From Deltaproteobacteria bacterium (GTDB taxonomy: Bacteria; Desulfobacterota; Syntrophia; Syntrophales; UBA5619), in assembly GCA_021372695.1 (NCBI GenBank), contig JAJFTY010000219.1:1-64000 (forward strand): a DNA stretch of 64,000 bases, written 5' to 3'. Positions 1 to 8,502 of this stretch are shown piece after piece. The position numbers and the translations under genes are program-made. Position 1 is the stretch's first letter. The number at the start of each line of letters is the position of its first letter. The notes below the pieces were generated by a model, which ran no database searches, was not told the origin of the DNA, and saw only the letters and a program-made list of their open reading frames with translations.

Positions 1-165
1 TATCCTTCCGTCGAGAAGCTTCAGAAGGCCCTGGATCAGTGGCTCCAGCATTACAACTACGAAAGGCCACACCGAGGTTACCGGAACATGGGCAAGAGAC
101 CGATCGAGACTATCGAGGCTGGCAAGGTTATCAAAGAGCAGATAACGACCAAAGAGGCGGCTTAA
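1..165 (+). CDS. transposase C-terminal fragment (integrase-core, IS481/IS3-like), 5' cut by window edge
   Basis: The reading frame is open from base 1 to a TAA at 163-165 and gives the last 54 residues of a DDE integrase-type transposase. It contains the typical tail motif HYNYERPHRGYRNMGKRP (N-x-x-RPH followed by a conserved Pro), which lies just after the catalytic Glu in IS481 and IS3 transposases. The catalytic residues themselves lie outside the window, so whether the element is intact cannot be judged. The family call rests on the tail motif only. Confidence 0.75.
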   Translation, partial: YPSVEKLQKALDQWLQHYNYERPHRGYRNMGKRPIETIEAGKVIKEQITTKEAA

Positions 166-216
166 ACATCGCCACCGAAGAGGGACTGACTGTCCGGGAA
201 GTCCTTAACTTTTACA
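1..216 (+). mobile_element. right end of an insertion sequence
   Basis: The transposase fragment is followed by about 50 bases ending in CCTTAACTTTTACA at 203-216. IS481-type elements end in TGT...ACA inverted repeats, so 216 is a plausible right boundary. The left end is outside the window and no target duplication can be checked. Base composition drops sharply to AT-rich immediately after this end. Confidence 0.5.
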
Positions 217-373
217 CATGATCGGTGCAATCTTCATGAAATTCGGCCGCGCGCCGACAACGTGGATGATTCGTTTCATATATCAAAGAAAATACAATAC
301 GTTTTCATTTGTACTCCCGACGTTTTCTTTTTTTTCGTATCGTAACATTAAAAGAATTTTCGCTCATGAAAAA

Positions 374-1930
374 TCAGTCCGGTCTATTCATTAGTTTGCT
401 ATTAATAAAGCATAGAGAAGGTAGAAACTCAATTAATACAGACTGCGCATGTGGATTAGCTTTTTTTCTGAAATCGATGTCATGCAGTCGCTTGTATTGA
501 CTCCAATAGTTCATTTCATAATGTTCAATAACATGCTTCCGAACTTCAGGATCATTCGATTCCAGCATATTCATTAATCCAACAAACAATTTTTGAATGT
601 CGGCATTGTATCTCGACCAGAAGCCATAGCCGCCTGTCAAAATGGATATTGACATATCCCCCGGCCCGTATCCGGACCCTGGTCGACCATCATAATTTAC
701 GCGATACCATCCATTTGTCCCATCCATAAAGTTAGAAAATAATGGTCTTGTGAAATCGCGGTTAAAAGAGGCATAAACAAGTTGATTGGCCATTTTTACC
801 ATAACCTCTTTGGTTGGAAAATCCAAATCTAAAATATTCTTAGATTTCATGAGAGTTTCAAACACATGTACAAGTCTCCGGGCATGGCTTAAATCCCACC
901 CTACACCTTTGCCCTGATATTTTATCTGATCTGTACCTGAAACTTTGGGAAATTCTTTTCCGCTATATCCGGCAAATGCAAAATCAGGATGTTCATCCCA
1001 TACCCCTGGTTGAAAGATTGCACCAGCAACCGGCTGTCCATCAAAATTTTTCAGCTCTGTATAACTAAAACGGCTTTCCAGCAGTTTGATACCCGCTTTT
1101 AGATAATTCAGTAACTTTTTGTATTCTTCCTGCGAGATTGGCACTATGTCTTTTTCTTTTTTATGAGTGGCAAGAATATTGGCAACCCCAGCAATAATCC
1201 ACATATCGGTATCCGTAACTGCGTTGCAATATGCAGGGCTCTTGCCATTACCAAGTTGTTTATCGATTCTCTTGTTTATATATTCTAAATGGTTCATGCC
1301 TGTTGGCACATCCCTACCATTAAAGCGGCAGCCCCAGCCACGCACCTGAAATGGTCCCGGCGTGTTAAATATCCAACGATTATAATGCTCAATTAACAAG
1401 GGAATAAATTTATTTAGCGCCTCCTTCATAATCGGTGTTCGCTTTTCTTCTTTAATATCAGCAATAATACTAACCGTATCTGATAGCAGATACAGGTATT
1501 GCGAACTGGATAAAATAGATTCTCCACCCTGTTTATCCAACCACATTCGATATTTTCTATCCAATGAATGAACTGAACGTCTCGGGCCGCCAGGGTAGTA
1601 AGCGTAGAGATATTGATCTGTTTCGGTTAGCGTATCAAGGGCTTGAAGATACAAACTGCTGAGGTCATCAAGAATTGAGTACTTCTGGCAATAAGCGGCA
1701 TACTTAAGCAAATTATTGGTTCCGTTTTGGATGCTGTAAAGGCTCTGCAGATTATCTCCAGATTTCTTTGCCAATACAAGGTATTGTGCTCTTTCATTAT
1801 TCCAGAGTTGCCTGATCCGTTCGTGGTATCGCTCGTCGGCATTTGTTTGTTCTGTCTGGGCAAAGGCTGAACCAGACATCAAAAACAGCATCAAAAAGCT
1901 AAGCGTGGCGAAAAATGATTTCCGACTCAT
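374..1930 (-). CDS. exported protein of unknown function, low-GC
   Basis: A 518-residue protein with a clear signal peptide (residues 1-24, hydrophobic stretch LSFLMLFLMSGSAFA) and a good ribosome site (GGAGG about 7 bases before the ATG). I do not recognise the family. The mature part is rich in Tyr and Trp and looks all-helical. By eye the late segments around HPDFAFAGYSG, GWDLSHARRLVHVFE and GWYRVNYDGRPGSGYG resemble alpha/alpha-toroid polysaccharide lyases or hydrolases, but that is a guess. The gene is visibly AT-rich compared with everything to its right, lies between an IS end and a decayed sugar-nucleotide gene, and is read in the same direction as the polysaccharide export genes. This suggests an acquired gene in a polysaccharide locus. 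Confidence 0.7.
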   Translation of the reverse strand: MSRKSFFATLSFLMLFLMSGSAFAQTEQTNADERYHERIRQLWNNERAQYLVLAKKSGDNLQSLYSIQNGTNNLLKYAAYCQKYSILDDLSSLYLQALDTLTETDQYLYAYYPGGPRRSVHSLDRKYRMWLDKQGGESILSSSQYLYLLSDTVSIIADIKEEKRTPIMKEALNKFIPLLIEHYNRWIFNTPGPFQVRGWGCRFNGRDVPTGMNHLEYINKRIDKQLGNGKSPAYCNAVTDTDMWIIAGVANILATHKKEKDIVPISQEEYKKLLNYLKAGIKLLESRFSYTELKNFDGQPVAGAIFQPGVWDEHPDFAFAGYSGKEFPKVSGTDQIKYQGKGVGWDLSHARRLVHVFETLMKSKNILDLDFPTKEVMVKMANQLVYASFNRDFTRPLFSNFMDGTNGWYRVNYDGRPGSGYGPGDMSISILTGGYGFWSRYNADIQKLFVGLMNMLESNDPEVRKHVIEHYEMNYWSQYKRLHDIDFRKKANPHAQSVLIEFLPSLCFINSKLMNRPD

Positions 1931-2208
1931 ATGTTGCCTCCGACACTAAAGGGTTAAGAGTGCCGCATCAATAATCTTGCGTATTTGCTGGCGGTCTTTG
2001 CCGTCAAAGCGTCTCGTTTTAGGGGACTTCGGCGCGCCGATGTATTTTAATATATTGATTTAACTACTAAATTATACTACGGCGTCCGCATTTTACGTAA
2101 CAAACATCCGGGAAAAATCTTTCACTCCCATCTCACAGGGAGAGGCCCAAGTCCGACCACTCCTTTGCTTTCGAAACCTCAGACCGTCGGAGCTTGCTAC
2201 TACCGATA

Positions 2209-2786
2209 CTAGGCGATGGCTCTTTTCAGACCCTCGCGAAAATCCGCCCCGGCGCTGAAACCAAACGCTTTTCTGGGCTCTGGAGGTGTCAAGCCTCCGG
2301 CAGGGCTGACCGTCAGGCTTCGAGGAGTCCCAGATATTTTCCTGTAAAGTCGGTTAGTTTTGCGATCAACTCAACTAGATCGCGGATGGAGATCTCGAAG
2401 CGGCGCCAATGTTGACGGGATCCGAGTGGTTGTACTTCTCCATGGCCTCGATGATCGCCCGGGGGGCATCCTCCACGTGGAAGAATTTCCCGCGTTGCCC
2501 GGCTGCTCTCCCAGACCTCGACGCCATCATCGTCCCTCAGCTTGGCGTCGACGCACTCTTTGATCAGCGCCGGGATGACACGGGAGGAACTGGGATCGAA
2601 ATTATCCCCGGGGCCGTACAGACTGACGGGAAGCAAAACGATGGAATTGAAGCCGTACTGCTGCCGGTAGGCTTGGGACTGTTCGTGGATCATCTGGATG
2701 CCCATCATGAGGTTCTCGTAGAAGAGAGCGCCTGGGTTTGCCTGGTTGAATCCGGCTGGGCGGTGATGAATGCCTTTTTCATCGAA
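2209..2786 (-). pseudogene. decayed NAD-dependent epimerase/dehydratase (GDP-L-fucose synthase-like)
   Basis: Pieces of one protein can be followed on the minus strand by hopping frames. They are NPGALFYENLMMGIQMIHE, then AYRQQYGFNSIVLLPVSLYG, then GPGDNFDPSSSRVIPALI, then (other frame) DAPRAIIEAMEKYNHSDPVN, then FEISIRDLVELIAKLTDF, then (other frame) SSKPDGQPCRRLDTSRAQK, then AFGFSAGADFREGLKRAIA before a stop. These match the order of segments in GDP-L-fucose synthase-type epimerases. The join between QMIHE and AYRQQYG lacks roughly 60 residues that normally separate them (including the YxxxK region), so there is an internal deletion as well as several frameshifts. The NAD-binding N-terminus is also missing. 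It is a remnant of a surface-sugar pathway gene beside the export operon. Confidence 0.8.
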
Positions 2787-2809
2787 CCTCCGGGCTGACC
2801 TGATTAAAG

Positions 2810-3319
2810 CTACTGGCGGGCGGAAAAGGTCTCGTCGAGGCCGACCTTCCAGCGCCCCTCTTCGCGGAACATCTTGAGGAGTGCATCATGATCGGACTTA
2901 TGATAGCGGAGGATGATCTCAGCCCGACCCCTGTTCACCTTCCCCATGCTCCACTGGCTTTCCTTCAGGACGGTCTTCGGATCGAACCAGGTGAGATATG
3001 CTTTCCAGTACTCCCGCGCGAGTGGCTCGCCGTTCTGGAAGGCGTGCCGGATCTGCTCTTCGGTATAGTCGTGACCGATCTTTCCTTCGGCTTTGCGAAC
3101 ATTCCGGATGATGTTCCGTTGCGTCTCTGACGTCAGCCCACGCCAGAGGGCCGGGAAATCGCCTGCTGCCATTTTCTGAAAGACAGCTTCGGCAGCATCG
3201 AGAATCTCCGCAGTCTCTTTCGGATCATCGGCAGCCGCAATGACGGCGGGAAACGCCAGAAGACAAAGCAATGCGATGATGATGGGCTGAAGGCGATGGA
3301 TGAGTTTATCTGGATGCAA
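2810..3319 (-). CDS. small exported protein, possibly NTF2-like (DUF4878-like)
   Basis: About 169 residues when started at the TTG at 3319. The frame stays open upstream, but that part overlaps the preceding small gene and a stem-loop. An N-terminal hydrophobic stretch (IIIALLCLLAFPAVIAA) looks like a signal peptide. The mature part has a pattern of amphipathic helix (FQKMAAGDFPALW), long middle and C-terminal strands (EIILRYHKSDHDALLKMF, EEGRWKVGLDETF). It resembles NTF2-like lipid or small-ligand binding folds such as DUF4878. It is the last gene of the exopolysaccharide export run on this strand. No good ribosome site is visible before the TTG, so the start is uncertain. Confidence 0.55.
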   Translation of the reverse strand: MHPDKLIHRLQPIIIALLCLLAFPAVIAAADDPKETAEILDAAEAVFQKMAAGDFPALWRGLTSETQRNIIRNVRKAEGKIGHDYTEEQIRHAFQNGEPLAREYWKAYLTWFDPKTVLKESQWSMGKVNRGRAEIILRYHKSDHDALLKMFREEGRWKVGLDETFSARQ

Positions 3320-3329
3320 GGACGTATGG

Positions 3330-3360
3330 GGGTCGGGCCTTCGAAACAGAGGCCCGACCC
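3330..3360 (-). terminator. stem-loop between two export-locus genes
   Basis: Perfect 11-base inverted repeat, GGGTCGGGCCT at 3330-3340 against AGGCCCGACCC at 3350-3360, with a 9-base loop. It lies between the stop of the Ala/Gly-rich gene (3378) and the next gene on the minus strand. No T-run follows, so it may be an RNA-stabilising or partial terminator structure rather than a classical terminator. Confidence 0.5.
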
Positions 3361-3377
3361 AGGAAAAATCAACAATC

Positions 3378-3644
3378 TTAATGATGCGAGGGGGTCGGCG
3401 TCGGAGTACTGCCGCTGCCGCTCGAACCTGCTGCCGCGGCGGCAATGGTGGCTGCGGCGACAGCGGCGCCGACCGCGATCGTTCCCGCACCGACTCCGGC
3501 GGCGGCTCCCGCGCCGGCAGCGGCGCCGGCACCGGCGGCCCCCGAGCCAGCGGCAGCCTCAGCGGCCATCGACTGCAGAGGGATTACAAGCGATACCAAA
3601 AATAGAATAGCGATACCGATTGCGCATTTCCTGAACTTTTTCAT
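3378..3644 (-). CDS. small secreted Ala/Gly-rich protein, YjbE-like composition
   Basis: An 88-residue protein starting at the ATG at 3644, chosen because AGGAGG sits directly upstream; the in-frame ATG at 3659 precedes that ribosome site. Residues 1-24 form a signal peptide (ILFLVSLVIPLQSMA). The rest is almost entirely Ala, Gly, Val and Thr, ending in a Ser/Pro/Thr tail with two His. Small peptides of this kind occur in exopolysaccharide operons (for example yjbE of the E. coli yjbEFGH operon), and this one follows a Wza-like gene. Low-complexity sequence makes homology hard to prove; the resemblance is in composition, size, signal peptide and position. Confidence 0.7.
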   Translation of the reverse strand: MKKFRKCAIGIAILFLVSLVIPLQSMAAEAAAGSGAAGAGAAAGAGAAAGVGAGTIAVGAAVAAATIAAAAAGSSGSGSTPTPTPSHH

Positions 3645-3829
3645 CACAATCCTCCTCATGTCTAACGAAAAAAGATCATCTCATTCAAGCGTACAGAAAA
3701 TAGAACCCCGAAAGACGTAATGGTCTCCAATGGATTGTTCAGTTTCGATGATTTTTGACTCCGGCAGTTTGTCAGTGGGGCACATCATAAAACCCGTGCC
3801 GATCTCTGTCAAGAAATATTTCACATTTT

Positions 3830-6800
3830 TTACCACAGCTTGATCACCACCGCCGCCGAGACGGCCACGTTCATCAGGATCTGCGTTATGTCGCGTATTT
3901 CCCGGAGCCAGGCGATCCGTTCTATCTTTTCGGGTACCACAATCGTGTCCCCCGGTTCGATCGCGGGAACCGGCTCCCCGAAGCCGGCCAACTCCCAACG
4001 TTCCCGGGGGTTGCTCCAGTTGAGCAATCCGCGGGAGAGCTTGCGGGCTGAGCCGTCCACCTTCATCACAAAGGTGTTGTCCGAATCGGCAAACCGGGCA
4101 TATCCACCCGACTCGCTGATGTAGTCCTGGAAGGACATCCTGTCCGAATAGATCAGGCTCGCCTGGGTCATCACGGCCCCGACGACCGTCACGACACTGT
4201 TTTTCTGGGGAATGACGAGCTGATCCCCCTGTTCCAGTTCGAGGTCATAGGGGCTTCCCTTCAGCAGCCTCAGATGGGCCAAGTAGATCGTCATCCTTCC
4301 CGTCGCCTTGAGCCCTCGGATCGATTCCACGAACTTCTTCTTCTGTTCCAGTTCCCCCTTCTTACCCGCGACTTCTTCCGCCGACAGGGCGGTGGAGATC
4401 TGCCCGGACGCGTCGGCCAAGAGTTCCCTCTCCAGTCGGTCCGCCATTTCGAGGATGCTCCTCTGCTGGCTCTCCCTTACCCGCTCCCGGGTGAAGATGG
4501 CCCCCCTCAGGTAGGCCTTGTCCCGGAAACCGCCGGCCCGTTCGATCACCTCGGAGAGGCGCTCGCCCTTCCTGATGATGTAGCGGCCCGGGAACCGGAT
4601 CTCCCCGGTAAGGGTCACGTACTTGTCCGGCCGCCAGTCAGGGATGCGCTTGACGAAGAGCCGGTCGTAGGGCTTGAGCACGAGGTTGTGGTCCGGATCG
4701 CCCGCCAGCGCCTTCCGGAGGTTGACGTTCCGCTGGACAAGCTTCGCCTCCTGCCCGTTGTCGGTCGAGAGCGAGCTGATCTCCGCGTCGTCGGGGTAGG
4801 CCGATTCGAGGATGTTTCCCGCCTTGAAGATGAGGTCCTTGACGGTCATTTTTTCGGTCAACTGGTAATCGCCGGGTTTGCCGACCTCGCCCTCCACGGC
4901 GACTGTTCTCTTGTACACCTCTTCCCAGACCGAATGGATGACGATCCGGTCCTGATCCTGCAACGGGATGTTTGCCGCAGGGTCGTCGGCCATGGCCCGA
5001 CCCACGTCGAAGTAAAGGGTATGGTATTGATTGTTCGTATCCAGCCGGATGATCTCGCCCTGCTTGAGATGGGCGTCACGGGTCAGGTCGCCGGCGGCCA
5101 GGAGCCCGTCCTTCACCCTGAAGTTGTCCGCCAGGTCGAAGCTGCCCGGCATGCGGACCTCGCCTTCCACGGAGAAAAACGGCTTGTCCTTGAAGAACCA
5201 TTTGCTGAAGACGTAGATCGAATCGAGCGGCTGCAACTCCACGTTGGCTGCCGGATCGCGACGCACGAGGAGATCGCCGAGATTGAAGGGGATCAGCACG
5301 GTTTCCATGGTCGGCGGTTTCTGCCGCTTGATCAGCGCGTAATCGAAATAGGTCTCCGGGAGCAGGTCGATCAGCGGATCATTGAGGATATCGCTCAGGC
5401 GCATCCCCGGCTTCAGCGCATATTTCCCCCCCTTTTTGACATTCCCCTGGAGGGTGACGATATTCGTGTCCTTGTCGACGATGGAGAAGACCTTGACGAG
5501 GTCCGCGTCCTGAAGCGGAAAGGCCCCGACGCTGCTCAGGTTCTTATCGTCGATGTCGATAACGATCTGCTTTTCGTTTTTGACCGTGCGCTCCACCTGG
5601 ATCTGCTGCGTGTAGGCGGTGGGCACGAGTCCGCCGGCCAGTTCGAAAAGGTGCTCCAGGGAGAATTTATCCTTCATCTCATAGAGTGCCGGCCGCTTGA
5701 TGTTCCCGGCGACACCGACGTAGGGGCCGATCACCGGAACGAAAACGATGTCGCCCGCCCGGAGGGTAACGTCCTTTGATTTGTCCCCCTTGAGGAGGAG
5801 ATCGTACAGGTCGAATGTCTGGGCGACGGCATCCTTCCGCTTGAGCTCGATCTTTCTCATGGAGCCGATCTCCGTCGGCCCACCGGCGAGGAGAAGGGCG
5901 TCGGTGATCGTCGCAAAAGCGCTGATCGTGTAAGCCCCGGGGCGGCGGACGTCCCCCAGGACGAAGATGGGGATCGTCCGGAGGGCACCCATGGAGATAT
6001 CGACGTTCGTGCCGGTGATCTGCTCCGCCTGCTTGATCAGGTAGCCCGACATCTGCTCGAAGGTCATCCCCGCGACGACCAGCGGTCCGATGTTGGGGAT
6101 CGTGATCTTGCCGTCACGATCGACGACGAGCGTATAGGAGGCGTTCAGCCGGCCCCACAGCGAGAGCTTCACCTCGTCGCCCGGCCCCACAACATACTTG
6201 AGGGGAACGGGGATGTCCCTGCGGTCCGTGGTGAGCACGACGGAGGCGTCACGGAAGAAGTCGTACCCGAAGGGCTTGAGGTCGAGGGAGATGTCCTGGT
6301 ATTTGCGGATCTGACGGGAGCGCTCGTACAGGGACTGATATTTGGCCTCCCCCTCGATCGTCTTCCGCTCTGCCTCGGTCTTCTCCATCTCGAAGGTCGC
6401 CACCGGTTTTTCGGCGAGCTTCTGTTCGAGGGCTTTTTTCTCCGCCTCTCCTACCACACTCCCCTGGAGTCGCGCCTTTTCTGCCTCTTTCCTTGCGGCC
6501 TCCTGCTTCTCCAGAATCTCCTTGCCCGTGACGATGTCTTCCGGCTTCAGGTCGCGGAACTCGGGACGGTTCTTGAGCGCCTCCAACGCCTCGGGCGTGA
6601 GGTTGCCTCCCGTTTTGGCGATCTCCTCGTTCATGGCGGCCTGCTGGGCCGGGGAAAGGCGTTTGAAGGCATCGATCTGCTGAGGGGAAAGCTGCAGGGG
6701 GGTCGACGGACGCTGCAGGGCGTCGATCTGTTCCGGCGTCATCTGCGGACTGGGGTACAGGCGCTGGACCTCATCGATCTGTGACTGCGTCGGCCTCTGG

Positions 6801-7030
6801 TTCGGGTATCGGCGCTGGAGTTCGTCGATCTGAGACTGCGTCAGCCTCCGGTTCTGGTACCGGCGCTGGAGTTCGTCGATCTGAGACTGGGTCAGCCGCT
6901 GGTTCGGGTACCGGCGTTGGAGTTCGTCGATCTGAGACTGGGTCAGTTGCTGGGCGAATGGTAGGCCGGGGACCAGCATCAACAGAACAACCGCCAACAT
7001 CCATATCCGCTTTCTGAGAGATTTATTCAT
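3830..7030 (-). CDS. SLBB-domain polysaccharide export protein (Wza-like), giant form
   Basis: A 1066-residue outer-membrane polysaccharide export protein, far longer than Wza (about 380). The start at 7030 is chosen because it places a signal peptide first (residues 1-26, MLAVVLLMLVPGLPFA); the frame continues to 7090. Residues 29-130 are six tandem 17-residue repeats (see the separate entry). A Lys/Glu-rich coiled-coil region follows, then the export domain (VGPGDEVKLSLWGRLNASYT, FVLGDVRRPGAYTISA). Several SLBB repeats come next, recognisable by G-x-V-x-x-P-G-x-Y/F patterns (VAGNIKRPALYEM, VEGEVRMPGSFDL, VEGEVGKPGDYQL, LTGEIRFPGRYII). The C-terminus is an amphipathic helix (ILMNVAVSAAVVIKLW) like the Wza pore helix. 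No lipobox Cys is seen, unlike Wza. It follows the wzz-like gene after 84 bases. Confidence 0.9.
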   Translation of the reverse strand: MNKSLRKRIWMLAVVLLMLVPGLPFAQQLTQSQIDELQRRYPNQRLTQSQIDELQRRYQNRRLTQSQIDELQRRYPNQRPTQSQIDEVQRLYPSPQMTPEQIDALQRPSTPLQLSPQQIDAFKRLSPAQQAAMNEEIAKTGGNLTPEALEALKNRPEFRDLKPEDIVTGKEILEKQEAARKEAEKARLQGSVVGEAEKKALEQKLAEKPVATFEMEKTEAERKTIEGEAKYQSLYERSRQIRKYQDISLDLKPFGYDFFRDASVVLTTDRRDIPVPLKYVVGPGDEVKLSLWGRLNASYTLVVDRDGKITIPNIGPLVVAGMTFEQMSGYLIKQAEQITGTNVDISMGALRTIPIFVLGDVRRPGAYTISAFATITDALLLAGGPTEIGSMRKIELKRKDAVAQTFDLYDLLLKGDKSKDVTLRAGDIVFVPVIGPYVGVAGNIKRPALYEMKDKFSLEHLFELAGGLVPTAYTQQIQVERTVKNEKQIVIDIDDKNLSSVGAFPLQDADLVKVFSIVDKDTNIVTLQGNVKKGGKYALKPGMRLSDILNDPLIDLLPETYFDYALIKRQKPPTMETVLIPFNLGDLLVRRDPAANVELQPLDSIYVFSKWFFKDKPFFSVEGEVRMPGSFDLADNFRVKDGLLAAGDLTRDAHLKQGEIIRLDTNNQYHTLYFDVGRAMADDPAANIPLQDQDRIVIHSVWEEVYKRTVAVEGEVGKPGDYQLTEKMTVKDLIFKAGNILESAYPDDAEISSLSTDNGQEAKLVQRNVNLRKALAGDPDHNLVLKPYDRLFVKRIPDWRPDKYVTLTGEIRFPGRYIIRKGERLSEVIERAGGFRDKAYLRGAIFTRERVRESQQRSILEMADRLERELLADASGQISTALSAEEVAGKKGELEQKKKFVESIRGLKATGRMTIYLAHLRLLKGSPYDLELEQGDQLVIPQKNSVVTVVGAVMTQASLIYSDRMSFQDYISESGGYARFADSDNTFVMKVDGSARKLSRGLLNWSNPRERWELAGFGEPVPAIEPGDTIVVPEKIERIAWLREIRDITQILMNVAVSAAVVIKLW
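6641..6946 (-). repeat. six tandem 51-bp coding repeats in the Wza-like gene
   Basis: Residues 29-130 of the export protein divide exactly into six 17-residue units. Units 1 and 3 are identical (LTQSQIDELQRRYPNQR), unit 2 differs at two positions, and units 4-6 diverge progressively (PTQSQIDEVQRLYPSPQ, MTPEQIDALQRPSTPLQ, LSPQQIDAFKRLSPAQQ). The near-identical units lie next to the signal peptide and the decayed ones toward the core, as expected for recent expansion at one end. Confidence 0.9.
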
Positions 7031-7077
7031 TTTGCTCACTTTTATGGCCGCTGCCGAAGGCGGCAGACGGTCGGTCT

Positions 7078-7094
7078 CATGGTTCGACAAACTT
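7078..7094. repeat. isolated half-site of the palindromic repeat found at the GIY-YIG gene
   Basis: CATGGTTCGACAA at 7078-7090 is an exact reverse-complement match to 11540-11552, and the match continues with two mismatches to 7094. It overlaps the gap between the wzz-like and wza-like genes. The matching half of the palindrome is absent here. Confidence 0.45.
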
Positions 7095-7114
7095 CCGGGG
7101 ACGCCCTCTTTGGC

Positions 7115-8125
7115 CTATCGCTTCCTCCGCAGACGTAGGGCATTTTGCAGATTCGCCAGCCGCTCCGGCTCCTCCTTCGTTTTGAGATTCCGGATGTACT
7201 CCGTGAAAAATGCCAGAAAGATTGCGACAAAAAACGCAACCACGGTGGAAAGAACGCAGATCAGCGCCCGCCTGGGCTTGAATTTTCGTTCCGGCACATA
7301 GGGCGGGTCGATGACGTTGAAGCTGTAATACTTCTGGACCTTGGCCAAGGTCTCCTTCTCGATCTGCTTGGCGATCAGTTCATAAAGACTGTTCCTGAGA
7401 AGCGGATCCGCCGTCTTCGACAGTTGCTGCGTGAGAAGGGCCTGCTGGGCGGAGGCATCTTCCAGGGTCTGGCGACGGAGGAAGTCGCTCATGCCCACGA
7501 TGTAGTAATTGAGGATCTTCTGGGCCATCTCGGGGTCCTTCGATTCGAAACTCGCGCGCAGAACACCTTTTTTTTCATCCGGTTTCACGCTCAGCAGGTC
7601 ATCCTGAATCTTCTTGTAGGCGTCCTCGAAATTGGGCTGTTTTTCCTTCTCCTTTTCCTTCCACCGTTTGTTTTCGGCATCCCAGTCGTCTTCGAAAATC
7701 ACGGGCATCAGGTTGTACTGGTCGACGATGATCTTCGTGAGTTCCCGGCTCTTCAGGACGACCTCGAACTGATCGAGGGAGCCGGACCCACCGATCCCCA
7801 CCTCCGAAGCGATCATTGCGCCGAAACCGCCAAGCGCAGAAAGCCCCCCTCCCGTCTTTTCCTCCGTTGTCGGCGCAAGGGTGGCCTCCGAGCGGTAGAT
7901 GTTCGTCATCCGGAGGCTGACCACAACGGCGGCAATCCCCGCCAAGACAACGACGGAGAGGATCATGAGCTTGTGCCGGAGCAGCACGATGAAGAGGTCG
8001 AGGAGGCTGATCTCATCTTCCTCCGGCATGACCGGAGAATAGAGGTTCCAGCCGGGTATGACCGGAGGGCAAGAAGCCACGGGAGTCTCCGGCCGCGGTG
8101 GAAGGTTTTGCGTTTCGTCAGGCAC
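7115..8125 (-). CDS. Wzz/GumC-type polysaccharide chain-length determinant
   Basis: A 336-residue inner-membrane co-polymerase. There are two membrane segments, near residues 53-70 (MILSVVVLAGIAAVVVS) and 287-307, with a large periplasmic coiled-coil region between them. The second segment is preceded by the Pro-rich entry (PERKFKPRRA) typical of Wzz proteins. No C-terminal tyrosine-kinase domain is present, so this is the short type. The start is a GTG at 8125 with GGAG seven bases upstream; no ATG fits. It is the first gene of the minus-strand export run with the Wza-like gene. Confidence 0.88.
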   Translation of the reverse strand: MPDETQNLPPRPETPVASCPPVIPGWNLYSPVMPEEDEISLLDLFIVLLRHKLMILSVVVLAGIAAVVVSLRMTNIYRSEATLAPTTEEKTGGGLSALGGFGAMIASEVGIGGSGSLDQFEVVLKSRELTKIIVDQYNLMPVIFEDDWDAENKRWKEKEKEKQPNFEDAYKKIQDDLLSVKPDEKKGVLRASFESKDPEMAQKILNYYIVGMSDFLRRQTLEDASAQQALLTQQLSKTADPLLRNSLYELIAKQIEKETLAKVQKYYSFNVIDPPYVPERKFKPRRALICVLSTVVAFFVAIFLAFFTEYIRNLKTKEEPERLANLQNALRLRRKR

Positions 8126-8502
8126 TTTTGACTCCTTTTTTATACAGCTCCGCTTCCTCGATTACATCGGCGCGCAATCAGCAACGCCGACAATCACTGC
8201 TAGCCAATGTCTATACTGGTTTCTGGTCATCATCCGGCCGGGTGGACCTTGAATAAGAAGCGTGCGTAAATTCCTGCTTCTCTGGATGAATCGGTGAATG
8301 TCCATTGCTGGTTTACGTACGACTGCTGCGATGGATACCCTTAATTCACCCTGTTGTCAAGTTTTCCCCTCTCCCGGCGAATGATGCCCCCGCGTCTCTA
8401 TCGGAGCGAACGATGCTGCCTTGCCCCGAATCACATCTTTATCCGGTCTTCCTCTGTGTCAAGTTCGGCAACTGGGCAGCGAGGATCCCCTCTGTAGTGC
8501 GG
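8126..8502. other. intergenic region upstream of the polysaccharide export run
   Basis: The 377 bases between the mutM stop and the GTG of the wzz-like gene hold no gene I can support. The minus-strand promoter of the export genes should lie here, but I find no convincing -35/-10 or -24/-12 pair. Only the ribosome site next to 8125 is clear. Confidence 0.5.

Noticed and set aside
3400..3600. GC-rich repetitive tract considered as a variable tandem repeat
   Set aside because: No fixed period; it is simply Ala/Gly-coding sequence of the small secreted peptide.
4274..5779. Long open frame on the plus strand, 501 codons
   Set aside because: It lies antisense to the Wza-like gene; high GC content keeps the opposite strand open, and the translation has no domain or ribosome site.
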